The notes under the pieces are model-generated. The model worked only from the letters and a program-made list of their open reading frames with translations, was not told the origin of the DNA and did no database searches. The position numbers and the translations under genes are program-made. A stretch of DNA of 64,000 nt from Roseibium aquae (GTDB lineage Bacteria > Pseudomonadota > Alphaproteobacteria > Rhizobiales > Stappiaceae): contig NZ_VXDC01000001.1 of assembly GCF_008711285.1 (NCBI RefSeq), forward strand, positions 558,001 to 622,000. The letters run 5' to 3'. This document shows, one piece after another, positions 40,826 through 50,541 of the stretch (its first letter is position 1; each line of letters opens with the position of its first letter).

Positions 40826-41164
40826 ATGAAGGATAAGGATGCCGTCAACAAATTGTCCGCGCTTGCGCATGAGGACCGGGTTGCCGCGTTTCGGCTTTTG
40901 GTGAAGGCCGGACCGGAGGGGCTGCCTTCCGGTGAAATCGCAAGCGTTCTGGAGATCGCGCCCACCCGGATGTCTTTTCATCTGTCGGCCCTCGAGCGCA
41001 GCGGCCTGGTGAGGGCGCGGCGCAATGGTCGGCATGTCCACTACGCCGTCAATTATGAAGACATGCGCAGGCTTCTGGTGTTCCTGACCGAAGACTGCTG
41101 TGGCAGCGCACCGGAAATCTGCCGCCTGCCCGCGCCCCTTTCCCAAGCCATTCCCACCTGTTGA
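40826..41164 (+). CDS. arsR: ArsR-family arsenic-sensing repressor
   Basis: The protein has 112 residues from the ATG at 40826; a TTG at 40811 would lie inside the palindrome. The winged helix has APTRMSFHLSALERSG as the reading part. The arsenic site is at the C-terminus: vicinal Cys91 and Cys92 plus Cys99 (DCCGSAPEIC), and a final Cys. This arrangement resembles the C-terminal As(III) site of the Acidithiobacillus ArsR rather than the E. coli type in the DNA-binding helix. It is the first gene of arsR-arsC-arsH, with a palindrome at the promoter. Confidence 0.9.
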   Translation: MKDKDAVNKLSALAHEDRVAAFRLLVKAGPEGLPSGEIASVLEIAPTRMSFHLSALERSGLVRARRNGRHVHYAVNYEDMRRLLVFLTEDCCGSAPEICRLPAPLSQAIPTC

Positions 41165-41177
41165 AAAGGCCAAGGCC

Positions 41178-41588
41178 ATGACCATCACGATCTATCACAA
41201 TCCAGACTGCGGCACGTCCCGCAACACGCTTGCCATGATCCGGGAAAGTGGAGTCGAGCCCACGGTGATCGAGTATCTGAAAACACCGCCAAGCCGTGAG
41301 AAACTGGTCGAACTGATCGCCCAGATGGGCATTCCGGTTCGTGATCTCCTCCGCCAGAAAGGCACTCCTTATGACGACCTTGGATTGGGTGATCCGAAAT
41401 GGACCGACGAGCAACTGATCGACTTCATGATGGAGCACCCCGTGCTGATCAACCGGCCGATCGTTGTTTCGGATAGGGGCGTTAAGCTGTGCCGGCCCTC
41501 CGAAACAGTGATGGACCTGCTGCCGGTGGATCTTGTGTCATTCACCAAGGAAGATGGGGAAACGGTCGGCTCGGGTCATAAGGGATGA
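41178..41588 (+). CDS. arsC: Glutaredoxin-dependent arsenate reductase ArsC
   Basis: The protein has 136 residues from the ATG at 41178, 13 bp after arsR. The catalytic Cys lies in [11 protein letters not shown]. The three Arg that hold arsenate correspond to those in [14 protein letters not shown] and KLCRPSE. It reduces arsenate to arsenite using glutathione and glutaredoxin. It overlaps arsH by 4 bp (ATGA). Arsenite must then be pumped out or methylated, but no pump gene is present in this cluster. Confidence 0.95.
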   Translation: MTITIYHNPDCGTSRNTLAMIRESGVEPTVIEYLKTPPSREKLVELIAQMGIPVRDLLRQKGTPYDDLGLGDPKWTDEQLIDFMMEHPVLINRPIVVSDRGVKLCRPSETVMDLLPVDLVSFTKEDGETVGSGHKG

Positions 41589-42352
41589 CGCAGATCACTC
41601 TGAACGGGCGCGATCTGCCGAATGCTGACCCGGACCTGCTTGAACCGATTGATCACGATGCGCTGGCTCCCGCCGGCGGGCGGACCCATCCCCCGCGCGT
41701 GCTATTGCTGTGCGGTTCGTTGCGCGATCGGTCCTACAGCCGGTTTCTGCTTCAGGAAGCGGAACGATTGCTGCAGGCGTTCGGTGCCGAAACGCGGATC
41801 TATGACCCGTCCGGCCTGCCGTTGCCCGACGATGGCGAAGCCAGCCACCCAAAGGTTCAGGAACTGCGGGATCTGTCCGTATGGTCGGAAGCGCATGTGT
41901 GGTGTTCGCCTGAACGGCACGGTGCGATGACCGGTGTGCTCAAGAGCCAGATCGACTGGATCCCGCTCAGCACCGGCGCCATCCGTCCGACCCAGGGCAA
42001 AACGCTAGCTCTGATGCAGGTCTCCGGCGGCTCGCAGTCTTTCAATGCCCTCAATCAGATGCGCGTGCTGGGCCGCTGGATGCGGATGGTCACGATCCCG
42101 AACCAGTCGTCGGTTCCTAAGGCCTACACAGAGTTCGATGAGGCCGGGCGCATGAAGCCATCGCCGCTCTACGACAGGGTCGTGGATGTGATGGAAGAAC
42201 TGGTCAAGTTCACCCTGCTCACCCGGGACCGGTCCGACTACCTGGTGGACCGCTATTCGGAACGCAAGGCGCGCCGGACCGACCAAACCCCGGGGGCAGC
42301 CAGCGCCGCTGAAGCGGTGTCAGGTCAGGCAGGCATGGCGCGGGGCGAATAG
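41585..42352 (+). CDS. arsH: ArsH organoarsenical/NADPH-FMN oxidoreductase
   Basis: The protein has 255 residues. It has a flavodoxin-like fold with the FMN loop in [18 protein letters not shown], and the ArsH-specific [16 protein letters not shown] and [17 protein letters not shown]. ArsH oxidises trivalent methyl- or arylarsenicals to less toxic pentavalent forms using NADPH. It is translationally coupled to arsC. Its 3' end overlaps the convergent GGDEF-EAL gene by 28 bp. Confidence 0.95.
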   Translation: MTQITLNGRDLPNADPDLLEPIDHDALAPAGGRTHPPRVLLLCGSLRDRSYSRFLLQEAERLLQAFGAETRIYDPSGLPLPDDGEASHPKVQELRDLSVWSEAHVWCSPERHGAMTGVLKSQIDWIPLSTGAIRPTQGKTLALMQVSGGSQSFNALNQMRVLGRWMRMVTIPNQSSVPKAYTEFDEAGRMKPSPLYDRVVDVMEELVKFTLLTRDRSDYLVDRYSERKARRTDQTPGAASAAEAVSGQAGMARGE

Positions 42353-44610
42353 TCCGCCTCATCCTCCGCCAGAAGTTCTGCGCTGAGCGCGATTTCGTCA
42401 TCATCTATGTCTTGTTGGGGAGAGGCGCTGCCGCGCTCGTCTTCGGATCCGGGTTTGCGCGCAACAGCCATGGCCCGCAGCGGCACCAGGTCATCGTTCT
42501 CATCCCAGAATTCCGCTCGATTGTAGCCCAGGCGCGCGCGATGCTCTTCATGCGCTTCGACGGATCCCGGACGCCCGTAGAGGTAGCCCTGAACCATGTC
42601 GCAGCCAGCGGCCCTCAGCAGGGTAACTTGCTCCGGCGTTTCGACCCCTTCGGCGGTAATGAGAACATCCAGGGACCGGCCGAGGCCAATAATCGACGTC
42701 ACGATGGCATCGGTCCCGGCATCCTCCCCAAGGTTCTGAACGAAGGAGCGATCAATTTTGATCTTGTCGAATGGAAAACGGCTCAGATAACTCAGCGACG
42801 AGTATCCGGTTCCAAAATCGTCCATGGCGATCGCCACGCCCATTTCCCGGATCTGCTGCAGCGTTTCCACGACTGCGTCAGTGTCGGAAATGAGCAGGCT
42901 CTCGGTGATTTCAATCTCCAAACGACGGGGGTCGAGGCCGGTCTCCCTGAGAGCCTTGGCAACCTTCTTCTGGGTTTCTCCGGCTGAGAACTGGGCGCCG
43001 GACACATTAACGGCAATCCGAAGCGTTTGGTCGGGCCAAGATACGGCCTCCTGGCAGGCCCGGTTCAGCACCCAGTCGCCGATCTGTTCGATCAATCCCG
43101 TCTCTTCCGCGACCGGAATGAACACATCTGGAGGAATGGTTCCCTTGGTCGGATGATTCCAGCGGATCAGCGATTCATAGCCTTTCAGCTGATTGTCCGT
43201 CAGGGAGTATTGCGGCTGAAACAGCAACTCGAACTGGCCGAAGCGCAGGGCTTTCACCAGGCCGGCTTCGATTTCCTTCCTTTTCTGCGCATCGGCATCC
43301 ATTTCCGATGTGTACCAGACGAAGGTCGAGCGGCCGCTGCGCTTTGCACTGTAAAGTGCGAGATCTGCGCAATGGAGCAGCCGCGACGCGCGCCAATTTC
43401 CATCGCTGGCCCGGGCAATTCCAATCGACAGGGAAATCTTGATCTCCTTGCCGTTGATCACACAGGGAAGGTCGGTTGAAGCGATCATTTCCGATGCCAG
43501 CCTGGTCAGGCGGGCGATGTCGGACACGGAATGGGTCATGACCGCGAACTCGTCTCCGGACAGGCGGGCGACAAGATGATCGCCGAAAACGGATTTCAGT
43601 TGGTTTGCGACGATCTGAAGAAACAGATCCCCGGTCCCATGGCCGTATGTATCGTTGATTTCCTTGAATTTATCGACGTCGATCAGCATCACGCCCATGT
43701 TGCTGGCCTTCGCCTGGGTCAGCCGCAGGGTCTCGTTCAAACGGGCGTTGAAGACGGCCCTGTTCGGCAATCCGGTCAAGGCATCATGGTGGGCAAGGTA
43801 CTCGATATCCCGGGTGGTGCGCACCTGATCGCGGAAACGCAGCCAGAGCAGGATCCCGGCAAACAGGACCGATATGCCGCAGAGCGCGGCGATGAGACCG
43901 CTGCTCAACGCCGTAATGCCGGATATGCTTCGCAGGAGGACCGATTGGTCGGTGACGAGAAGAAGACCGCTCTGCATGCCGCCATCGGATCCGCGGTTGG
44001 GCAGCACCATCAGAACATGCGGGCTGATCCGGCCGATGAAGTCCATGGCCACCGCGACACCGGCCCGGTTTTCCGAGAGCAAAACTCCGGTCTTTTTTGC
44101 GACCGCGGCCACCGGGAGGTTGGGCCCAGCCTGTCCGGAGGGATCGGGGTCGAGGGCCGCCAGGAGCAGGGGGGCCGGGTCAGACTGCGCGGCTTGCAGG
44201 TCCCGGGCGGAAAAGGCCCGCGCCGAGAGGAGCTCCGCCGGTTTCAAAAGCGGCAGGATGACATCCCTCTCAGCTCTTGTCAGGGCCCGGCCCGGCAAGT
44301 CACCGGGGGGCGGTGCGCCGAGCGCCCCGTCGATTGTGCTGCGCAGCTGAAGGCCGGGGATCTGATCTCCAGGTGGATCGCCTGTCGAATGCCTGGCCGG
44401 TGGACCGGAACGCGGGTCAGGCAATTGCTCTTCCAGGCCCGCCTTTTGAAGCGCCACCGGGATCTGCGCCAGCGTATGTTCAAGACTGCGTTCGATCAGC
44501 CAATGGGTCAGCAGCCGGTTGCTTGCATACACACCGAGAGCCAGAAGCAGAATCAGAGTGATCGCCATCAAGATGACAACCATGCTGCTCTGTTTCGCTA
44601 CAGTGGCCAT
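42325..44610 (-). CDS. Membrane GGDEF-EAL protein with SGDEF and ESL variants
   Basis: The protein has 761 residues. An N-terminal helix (about 10-30) precedes a periplasmic domain (about 35-235). A second helix is at about 238-258, then GGDEF (about 275-430) and EAL (about 445-695). The cyclase motif reads SGDEF and the phosphodiesterase motif YESLIRW. Other EAL residues remain ([26 protein letters not shown]), so phosphodiesterase activity is plausible, with the cyclase domain possibly a GTP sensor. No inhibitory RxxD site is visible. Confidence 0.92.
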   Translation of the reverse strand: MATVAKQSSMVVILMAITLILLLALGVYASNRLLTHWLIERSLEHTLAQIPVALQKAGLEEQLPDPRSGPPARHSTGDPPGDQIPGLQLRSTIDGALGAPPPGDLPGRALTRAERDVILPLLKPAELLSARAFSARDLQAAQSDPAPLLLAALDPDPSGQAGPNLPVAAVAKKTGVLLSENRAGVAVAMDFIGRISPHVLMVLPNRGSDGGMQSGLLLVTDQSVLLRSISGITALSSGLIAALCGISVLFAGILLWLRFRDQVRTTRDIEYLAHHDALTGLPNRAVFNARLNETLRLTQAKASNMGVMLIDVDKFKEINDTYGHGTGDLFLQIVANQLKSVFGDHLVARLSGDEFAVMTHSVSDIARLTRLASEMIASTDLPCVINGKEIKISLSIGIARASDGNWRASRLLHCADLALYSAKRSGRSTFVWYTSEMDADAQKRKEIEAGLVKALRFGQFELLFQPQYSLTDNQLKGYESLIRWNHPTKGTIPPDVFIPVAEETGLIEQIGDWVLNRACQEAVSWPDQTLRIAVNVSGAQFSAGETQKKVAKALRETGLDPRRLEIEITESLLISDTDAVVETLQQIREMGVAIAMDDFGTGYSSLSYLSRFPFDKIKIDRSFVQNLGEDAGTDAIVTSIIGLGRSLDVLITAEGVETPEQVTLLRAAGCDMVQGYLYGRPGSVEAHEEHRARLGYNRAEFWDENDDLVPLRAMAVARKPGSEDERGSASPQQDIDDDEIALSAELLAEDEADYSPRAMPA

Positions 44611-44870
44611 AAAGGAGAAATGCTCTGTAAAACTGACACGGCATTCATGGTAACCGGGAGAGGTTTAACCAACGTGAATCCTGTCTGGCTGCGAGGGCAG
44701 GTCGATTTCGACCATAGGATTCCATGGTCCGGCCCGCTGGCCCGTTCTTAAGGCTGGCCAAATCAACCCCGCCCCGCTAAAAAAATTCAATCCGGGACTG
44801 GACGGGAGATCCTGCGAGCGTCCTGTCCCGTGCCCAGTCGCAGTCAATCCTTTCCGTCTTTGGGGTCTTC

Positions 44871-45563
44871 GTGAGCGTCTGGAGTAGTCTCGGGAGCATC
44901 TTGTCGGCAATCGGCAACGGCACTGCCCAATTGGCCGACCGCCTGGTTCAGCTTGTTCTCGCGCGGCCGGAAGGGACCCAGACGGTCGGGTTTACGGTCG
45001 CGATGATTGCGCTATCGGCGAAGATGGCGAAGGCGGACGGCGTGGTTACCACCGACGAGATGCTTGCCTTCGGAGAACTGTTCGATGTTCCCCCTGGCGA
45101 GGAAAAGAACGTCGCGCGGCTGTTCAACCTGGCGCAACAGGATGTCGCCGGTTTCGATATCTATGCGAAGAAACTTGCCGATCTCTTTCCCTATGACAAG
45201 GCCACCTTGCTCGATATTCTCGACGGCCTTTTTCACATCGCGAAAGCCGACGGTTTCGTGCACGAGGCTGAAGTGGGGTATCTTTCGGAAGTCGCGAAGG
45301 TTTTCGGCCTCGATGAACGGGAATTCTCGACGGTGCTGTCCCGGCACACGCGCCGTGACGGCGATCCTTATGCGCTTCTCGGGATTTCCGCCGATGCAAG
45401 CGATGCAGAGCTGAAAACCCATTTTCGAAAGCAGCTCAAGGAAACACATCCCGACCGCTTGATTGCCCGGGGTGTGCCGGCGGAGTTCGTGCGGATCGCA
45501 AATGACCGGATGGCCGCGCTCAATGCGGCCTGGGCACAAGTGAAGGTGGAGCGGGGTTTATGA
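44871..45563 (+). CDS. TerB-DnaJ protein (DjlA-like)
   Basis: The protein has 230 residues from a GTG at 44871. A TerB-type helical domain (about 40-155) is followed by a J domain (about 165-228) with its HPD intact (KETHPDRL). This is the DjlA layout without the usual N-terminal membrane helix. It would recruit DnaK to a particular substrate or site. It overlaps the amidase gene by 4 bp (ATGA), so the two are co-translated. The pairing of DjlA-like and AmiD genes is common in Rhizobiales. Confidence 0.88.
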   Translation: MSVWSSLGSILSAIGNGTAQLADRLVQLVLARPEGTQTVGFTVAMIALSAKMAKADGVVTTDEMLAFGELFDVPPGEEKNVARLFNLAQQDVAGFDIYAKKLADLFPYDKATLLDILDGLFHIAKADGFVHEAEVGYLSEVAKVFGLDEREFSTVLSRHTRRDGDPYALLGISADASDAELKTHFRKQLKETHPDRLIARGVPAEFVRIANDRMAALNAAWAQVKVERGL

Positions 45564-46327
45564 GCGTTGCAACGGACACGACCGTGAAAGCGCGGATCCA
45601 CCCCTCGCCCAATCACGGCGAACGGTCACACAAAACACCGTTGGACATGCTGGTTCTCCACTACACCGGCATGGACACCAAGGAAAACGCGTTGCGGCGC
45701 CTGATGGATCCGAGGTCCGAAGTGTCGGCGCAATATCTGGTCGATGAGCGGGGCGCGATCTTGCAGCTTGTTCCCGAGAGCCGCCGGGCCTGGCATGCGG
45801 GACAGAGCTTCTGGAAGGGTGAAACCGATATCAATTCCCGGTCGATCGGCATCGAGATCGTCAATGCGGGCCATGATGGTGGATATCCCGACTTTCCCGT
45901 GCCGCAGATCCGCGCGGTGATCCTATTGGCTTCGGATATCTGCCAAAGGCATGCGATCTCGCCCTGGATGGTGCTCGCCCATTCCGATGTCGCGCCCGAA
46001 CGCAAGCTCGATCCGGGTGAGAAGTTTCCGTGGCGCGACCTGGCACGCGCCGGGATCGGGCATTATGTCGAACCGGAACCGATCATGTCATCGGGTGTCC
46101 TGATGCAGCATGGCGAAAGTGGCCAGCCCGTCGAAGCGCTGCAGTCGATGCTCGCGCTTTACGGATACAACGCCCCTGTCACAGGTGTTTTCGACGCGCA
46201 GACGGCGAAGGTTGTGGAGGCGTTCCAGCGGCACTTCCGGCCCGAACGGGTTGACGGTGTTGCGGACCAGTCGACAATCGTGACGTTGCACAGGCTTCTT
46301 TCAAGCTTGCCATCGCTGTCGGATTAA
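45560..46327 (+). CDS. N-acetylmuramoyl-L-alanine amidase with peptidoglycan-binding domain
   Basis: The protein has 255 residues. An amidase_2 zinc domain (about 15-165) has the metal ligands in VLHYTGM and LAHSDVAPERKLDPG and the Glu near SIGIEIVNAG. It is followed by a PG_binding_1 domain (about 175-250). No signal peptide is visible, which suggests an AmpD-like role in recycling cell-wall fragments in the cytosol, or export by another route. It is coupled to the upstream TerB-DnaJ gene. Confidence 0.9.
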   Translation: MSVATDTTVKARIHPSPNHGERSHKTPLDMLVLHYTGMDTKENALRRLMDPRSEVSAQYLVDERGAILQLVPESRRAWHAGQSFWKGETDINSRSIGIEIVNAGHDGGYPDFPVPQIRAVILLASDICQRHAISPWMVLAHSDVAPERKLDPGEKFPWRDLARAGIGHYVEPEPIMSSGVLMQHGESGQPVEALQSMLALYGYNAPVTGVFDAQTAKVVEAFQRHFRPERVDGVADQSTIVTLHRLLSSLPSLSD

Positions 46328-46681
46328 GCTCCGTCATCGCCTGGATCACAGCCCGGATCACAGCCCGGATCACAGCCCGGATCACAGCCCGGATCACAGC
46401 ATGGCCACCTTGCGGCGTTCGTGTGAGGGTTGTCATTTTCAAAAGCCCGTGCGCCGCTAAGCCATCAATGGGCATGAATTTGCCCTGTTTCGCCATCGAC
46501 CCGTCATATTTCAGAGGTGTTTGGCTGGATCCGCTCAAAATTTGCATGATTTTGAAACATTTTCTGAAAGAAAGTGAAATATTTCGTGAATTGAGCGGAC
46601 CGATTTTCGTCCCAGTGCGCCGTCATCTCTCCGGCCCGACAACAACGACACCTCCCAAAAACAAAAAAGGGCACGACACAC
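46328..46681. other. 354-bp intergenic region with a tandem repeat and an AT-rich part
   Basis: The first 75 bp carry a 12-bp tandem repeat. The middle (about 46500-46600) is AT-rich and probably holds the promoter of the lytic transglycosylase gene. I see no gene or RNA. Confidence 0.5.
46343..46400. repeat. 12-bp tandem repeat (about five copies)
   Basis: The unit GGATCACAGCCC starts at 46343, 46355, 46367, 46379 and 46391, with the last copy incomplete. It lies 15 bp past the amidase stop and is not within a recognised gene. Confidence 0.9.
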
Positions 46682-47401
46682 ATGGTGCGGTCTGTACAAA
46701 AGATCACTGGGGCTTTCGGCCTCCTCCTTCTTGCCACCACTTTTTCCAATGGCACAGCAAATGCGAGCTCAGGCGGTCAATTGATCATGCCCGAGCCAAT
46801 GTCCTCGGCGCGCGGCGCCGACACGAGCGCTGCCGGGGAGATCCAGATCCTGAACCCGAACGCCCGGCCGGGCGATGTTCTTCGGATCGTGAACATGCCG
46901 GCGCGCGATTCTGAGACGGCGGACGAGACACCCGGGCAAGCGAAGCAGGCTTCCCCGGCGGCCAAGGAAACCAAGACCCGCGCCCAGAGGCCTTCGGGTT
47001 CCGCGAAGCAGGCCGCCAACTCAGGCAAGGCGAAGTACATTTCCCTGATCCGTCAAGCGGCCAAGAAGCACGGTGTTCCCGAGCATATCGCCAAGGCGGT
47101 CGTGGAAGTGGAAAGCAACTTCAACCCGAGAGCCCGTGGGGCGGCTGGCGAAGTGGGGCTGATGCAGATCAAGCCGGCGACGGCGCGCGGCCTGGGTTAC
47201 CGGGGCTCCGTCAAGGCGCTCTACAATCCGGAAACCAACATCGAATGGGGCATGCGGTATCTGGCGGGTGCCCACCAGCGCGCCGGTGGCGATTTGTGTG
47301 GCACGATCCTGCGCTACAACGCGGGTCACTATGCCAAGCGCATGAACCCGATCAGCCGCCGGTATTGCCAGAAGGTCAAGATCATCCTGGCTTCCCGTTG
47401 A
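46682..47401 (+). CDS. Exported lytic transglycosylase (SLT family)
   Basis: The protein has 239 residues with a signal peptide (cleavage near ANASS), a Lys/Ala/Pro-rich linker (about 75-118) and an SLT domain (about 120-235). The catalytic Glu is in VVEVESNFNP. The rest of the fold is marked by GLMQIKPATARGLGY, NIEWGMRYLA and LRYNAGH. It cleaves peptidoglycan between MurNAc and GlcNAc to form anhydro ends, which an amidase such as the one just upstream helps to recycle. Preceded by a long promoter region. Confidence 0.92.
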   Translation: MVRSVQKITGAFGLLLLATTFSNGTANASSGGQLIMPEPMSSARGADTSAAGEIQILNPNARPGDVLRIVNMPARDSETADETPGQAKQASPAAKETKTRAQRPSGSAKQAANSGKAKYISLIRQAAKKHGVPEHIAKAVVEVESNFNPRARGAAGEVGLMQIKPATARGLGYRGSVKALYNPETNIEWGMRYLAGAHQRAGGDLCGTILRYNAGHYAKRMNPISRRYCQKVKIILASR

Positions 47402-47471
47402 TCCTGTGACCGGCGCGGGAACTCCACCGCGCCGGGCAGAGACAACGCCTGCACGGTTTGCCACCAACGCG

Positions 47472-47503
47472 AATGCCCCGGTCTTGCGCCGGGGCATTTC
47501 AGT
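47472..47503 (+). terminator. Hairpin terminator after the lytic transglycosylase
   Basis: A 10-bp perfect stem (AATGCCCCGG / CCGGGGCATT) with a 7-nt loop is followed by a short T-rich tail. A second hairpin (CCGGCGCGG / CCGCGCCGG) lies closer to the stop, at 47410-47435. Confidence 0.75.
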
Positions 47504-47668
47504 TTGCTGACGGAGATGCGGCTTGTCCGAAACCTTTTCGTGAGGCGCGGCACGTTCACGAAGAGAACGGTCCCGCGAACCTTCTCAAGATCATGTGGTC
47601 AACGGGTTTTGCCAGCCTTGGGAGCCACCGCCCATCGGGCCGGGGTTTTTGTCGGTTGCCTGCGTCTT

Positions 47669-48574
47669 TTAAGGCCGGATGAATGTGCCGTTTTGCAATT
47701 CGGTCACAGCCTGGATCAATTCCTGCCGCGTGTTCATGACAATCGGACCATGCCAGGCGACCGGTTCCTTGATCGGGGCCCCGGAGACGAGCAGGAAACG
47801 GATGCCGTGCTCACCGGCCTGAACCACGATTTCGTCGCCGCTGCCAAAGACGACCAGAGACCGGTCTCCGGTCTGATCCCGGATGTGGAGTTCCTCTCCG
47901 GCAAACTCTTTTTCGGTGAGAACGCCGAACGGATTGGAAGCCCCCTCGAAGCGGCCCGACCCTTCGAAGATGTAGGCAAAGGTCTGCTTGTGCGTGTCGA
48001 CCTTGAACCGCTTCTTCCGGCCGGCCGGAACGTGGATATCGAGATATTGCGGTTCTGCGGCAATTCCGTCGACGGGACCCTGCTTGCCCCAGAAGTCGCC
48101 GCAGATGACGCGGACCGAGGTGCCGTCATCATCGACGACAATGGGAATGTCTTTCGACTGCACATCCTGGTAGCGCGGTGCGGTCATCTTGTGGGCGGAG
48201 GGCAGGTTGGCCCAGAGCTGAAAGCCGTGCATCCGGCCCTTGTCGTCCCCTTTCGGCATTTCCTGGTGCATGATACCGCGTCCGGCCGTCATCCATTGGA
48301 CGTCGCCCGCCTCCAATGTGCCGATGTTTCCCAGGCTGTCGCCGTGCTCGACCGTCCCGGCAAGCACGTAGGTGATCGTTTCGATGCCCCGGTGCGGATG
48401 CCAGGGAAACCCGGCTTCATAATCTTCAGGGCGTTCGTTGCGAAAATCATCCAGAAGCAGGAACGGGTCCAGCATGGTGGGGTCTTGGAAGCCAAACACC
48501 CGCTCAAGCTTGACACCCGCCCCTTCCAGCGTCGGCTGGGTGCCGCCGATATGCGTTACGGGCCGGATTGACAT
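47669..48574 (-). CDS. Pirin family protein
   Basis: The protein has 301 residues from the ATG at 48574 with GGAG upstream. It is a double cupin. The metal His residues are in WHPHRGIETITYVLAG and GIMHQEM, and the C-terminal pirin domain follows at about 180-285. Bacterial pirins have quercetinase-like or regulatory roles. This one stands alone, with no named partner. The 240-bp gap upstream also leads into the ABC exporter genes on the other strand. Confidence 0.93.
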   Translation of the reverse strand: MSIRPVTHIGGTQPTLEGAGVKLERVFGFQDPTMLDPFLLLDDFRNERPEDYEAGFPWHPHRGIETITYVLAGTVEHGDSLGNIGTLEAGDVQWMTAGRGIMHQEMPKGDDKGRMHGFQLWANLPSAHKMTAPRYQDVQSKDIPIVVDDDGTSVRVICGDFWGKQGPVDGIAAEPQYLDIHVPAGRKKRFKVDTHKQTFAYIFEGSGRFEGASNPFGVLTEKEFAGEELHIRDQTGDRSLVVFGSGDEIVVQAGEHGIRFLLVSGAPIKEPVAWHGPIVMNTRQELIQAVTELQNGTFIRP

Positions 48575-48817
48575 GATGCGGTTCTCCAAACGTGTCGTGA
48601 CAGGTTTCGTCTGGGAATAAGGTATAAATCTTGCGGATCGAAACCAGTCCCGCCGGCGCAACGCACTGTTTCAGCAATGTGAACACTGAGGCACTGAGGT
48701 CGCCGGTTTTCTTTCCGCGGCCAATCTGGCAGGTTGCGGCATCTCCGGGTGTTCCCGCCTCCATCCCGGCACATATACCGGGGCGGAGACCCTCCGTTTA
48801 GTCCGGCCATTGCCAGT

Positions 48818-49756
48818 ATGAGTGTGTGCATGCCTCCCATTATTTCGGTCAAATCCCTTCGAAAACAGTATGATAGCGGGTTCGAGGCATTGAAGTCGGT
48901 GTCTCTGGATATCGTGAGGGGCGAGGTTTTCGCCCTTCTTGGTCCCAATGGGGCCGGCAAGACAACATTGATCAGCACGATCTGCGGTCTGGTCCGGCCG
49001 ACGGCCGGGGAGATTTTTGTCGGCGGGCACAACGCCATCACGGACTTCCGCGCGGCCCGGCAGATGATCGGTCTGGTTCCTCAGGAAATGCCGACGGCGC
49101 CATTCGAAAAGGTGATTGACACGGTCGCCTTCAGCCGCGGACTGTTCGGACTGCCGTCAAAACCCGCGCTGATCGAAGAGATCCTCAAGGATCTGACCCT
49201 TTGGGACAAGCGCGACAACCCGATCATGTCGCTTTCTGGCGGCATGAAGCGCAGGCTGCTGGTCGCGAAAGCCCTGGCCCACGAACCGGCTGTCTTGTTT
49301 CTGGACGAACCGACCGCCGGTGTGGACGTCGAATTGCGCCATGACATGTGGCGGCTGGTGGGGCAGCTCAAAGACCGGGGCGTCACCATCATTCTCACAA
49401 CGCATTACATCGAGGAAGCGGAGGAGATGGCGGACCGGGTCGGTGTGATCAACAAGGGGGAAATCATTCTTGTCGAGGAAAAGGCGGAGCTGATGCGCAA
49501 GCTCGGGCGCAAGGAATTGACCCTGGTCTTGAGCGAGCAACTGGGCGAGATACCTGGCAGTCTCGCCGGCTACGGGCTCGAACTGTCGGAGGACGGCTTC
49601 ACCTTGACCTATGGCTATGACACGCGCGCGGAACGGACAGGGATCACCCACCTCTTGACCGACCTGGCCGCGGCCGGGATCCGTTTCAACGATTTGAACA
49701 CGACACAGAGTTCCCTCGAGGACATCTTCGTCGATCTGGTGAAGAGGCAAGCATGA
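48818..49756 (+). CDS. ABC-2 exporter ATP-binding protein (YadG-like)
   Basis: The protein has 312 residues from 48818; an ATG at 48830 is equally possible, since neither has a clear ribosome site. The Walker A is [10 protein letters not shown], the signature [15 protein letters not shown] and the Walker [13 protein letters not shown]. The C-terminal 75 residues are the extra domain of the YadG/NodI group. It drives the permease encoded next, with which it overlaps by 4 bp. Confidence 0.93.
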   Translation: MSVCMPPIISVKSLRKQYDSGFEALKSVSLDIVRGEVFALLGPNGAGKTTLISTICGLVRPTAGEIFVGGHNAITDFRAARQMIGLVPQEMPTAPFEKVIDTVAFSRGLFGLPSKPALIEEILKDLTLWDKRDNPIMSLSGGMKRRLLVAKALAHEPAVLFLDEPTAGVDVELRHDMWRLVGQLKDRGVTIILTTHYIEEAEEMADRVGVINKGEIILVEEKAELMRKLGRKELTLVLSEQLGEIPGSLAGYGLELSEDGFTLTYGYDTRAERTGITHLLTDLAAAGIRFNDLNTTQSSLEDIFVDLVKRQA

Positions 49757-50514
49757 ATTTCGGCGCGATCAAAGCGATTTACCTGTTCGAGATGGCGCGC
49801 ACGAAGCGTACCATCATGCAGAGCATCATATCCCCGGTCCTGTCGACAACGCTCTATTTCGTGGTGTTCGGAGCGGCCATCGGGTCCCGGATTACGGAGG
49901 TCGACGGCGTTTCCTACGGGGCCTTCATCGTGCCGGGGCTGATCATGCTGTCGCTGATGACGCAGAGCCTCTCCAATGCGGCGTTCGGGATCTATTTTCC
50001 GCGCTTCACCGGCACGATTTTCGAGGTTCTGTCGGCGCCGGTTTCGTTTTTCGAGGTGACGATCGCCTATGTGGGGGCGGCGGCCACGAAATCGATCCTG
50101 GTCGGCCTGATCATCTTTGTCACGGCCCTGTTTTTCGTCCCCATCGAAGTTCGGCACCCCTTCTGGATGGTCACGTTCTTTCTGCTCACGGCCATCACGT
50201 TTTCGCTGCTGGGCTTCATCATCGGAATCTGGGCGGACAACTTCGAGAAACTGCAGTTTTTCCCGCTTCTGGTGGTCACGCCGCTGGCTTTTCTGGGCGG
50301 CAGTTTCTATTCCATCACGATGCTTCCCGAGTTCTGGCAGAAGGTGACGCTGCTCAATCCGGTCGTTTATCTGATCTCCGGTTTCCGCTGGAGTTTTTAT
50401 GGTCAAGCCGATGTCAGCCTGGGGCTTTCGCTCTTCATGACCTGCCTGTTCCTGGTGGCAAGCCTTGCGATCATTCACTGGATTTTCCGGACGGGCTATA
50501 AGCTCAAAGCGTGA
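49753..50514 (+). CDS. ABC-2 type exporter permease (YadH-like)
   Basis: The protein has 253 residues and six helices. The ABC-2 signature is the long [20 protein letters not shown] followed by [16 protein letters not shown]. It forms the membrane part of the exporter with the preceding ATPase. YadGH-type pairs export unknown substrates. The following gene is a D,D-carboxypeptidase 27 bp away. Confidence 0.93.
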   Translation: MNFGAIKAIYLFEMARTKRTIMQSIISPVLSTTLYFVVFGAAIGSRITEVDGVSYGAFIVPGLIMLSLMTQSLSNAAFGIYFPRFTGTIFEVLSAPVSFFEVTIAYVGAAATKSILVGLIIFVTALFFVPIEVRHPFWMVTFFLLTAITFSLLGFIIGIWADNFEKLQFFPLLVVTPLAFLGGSFYSITMLPEFWQKVTLLNPVVYLISGFRWSFYGQADVSLGLSLFMTCLFLVASLAIIHWIFRTGYKLKA

Positions 50515-50541
50515 TGGCGCGCGCTCGAGCCCGGACCCCTT

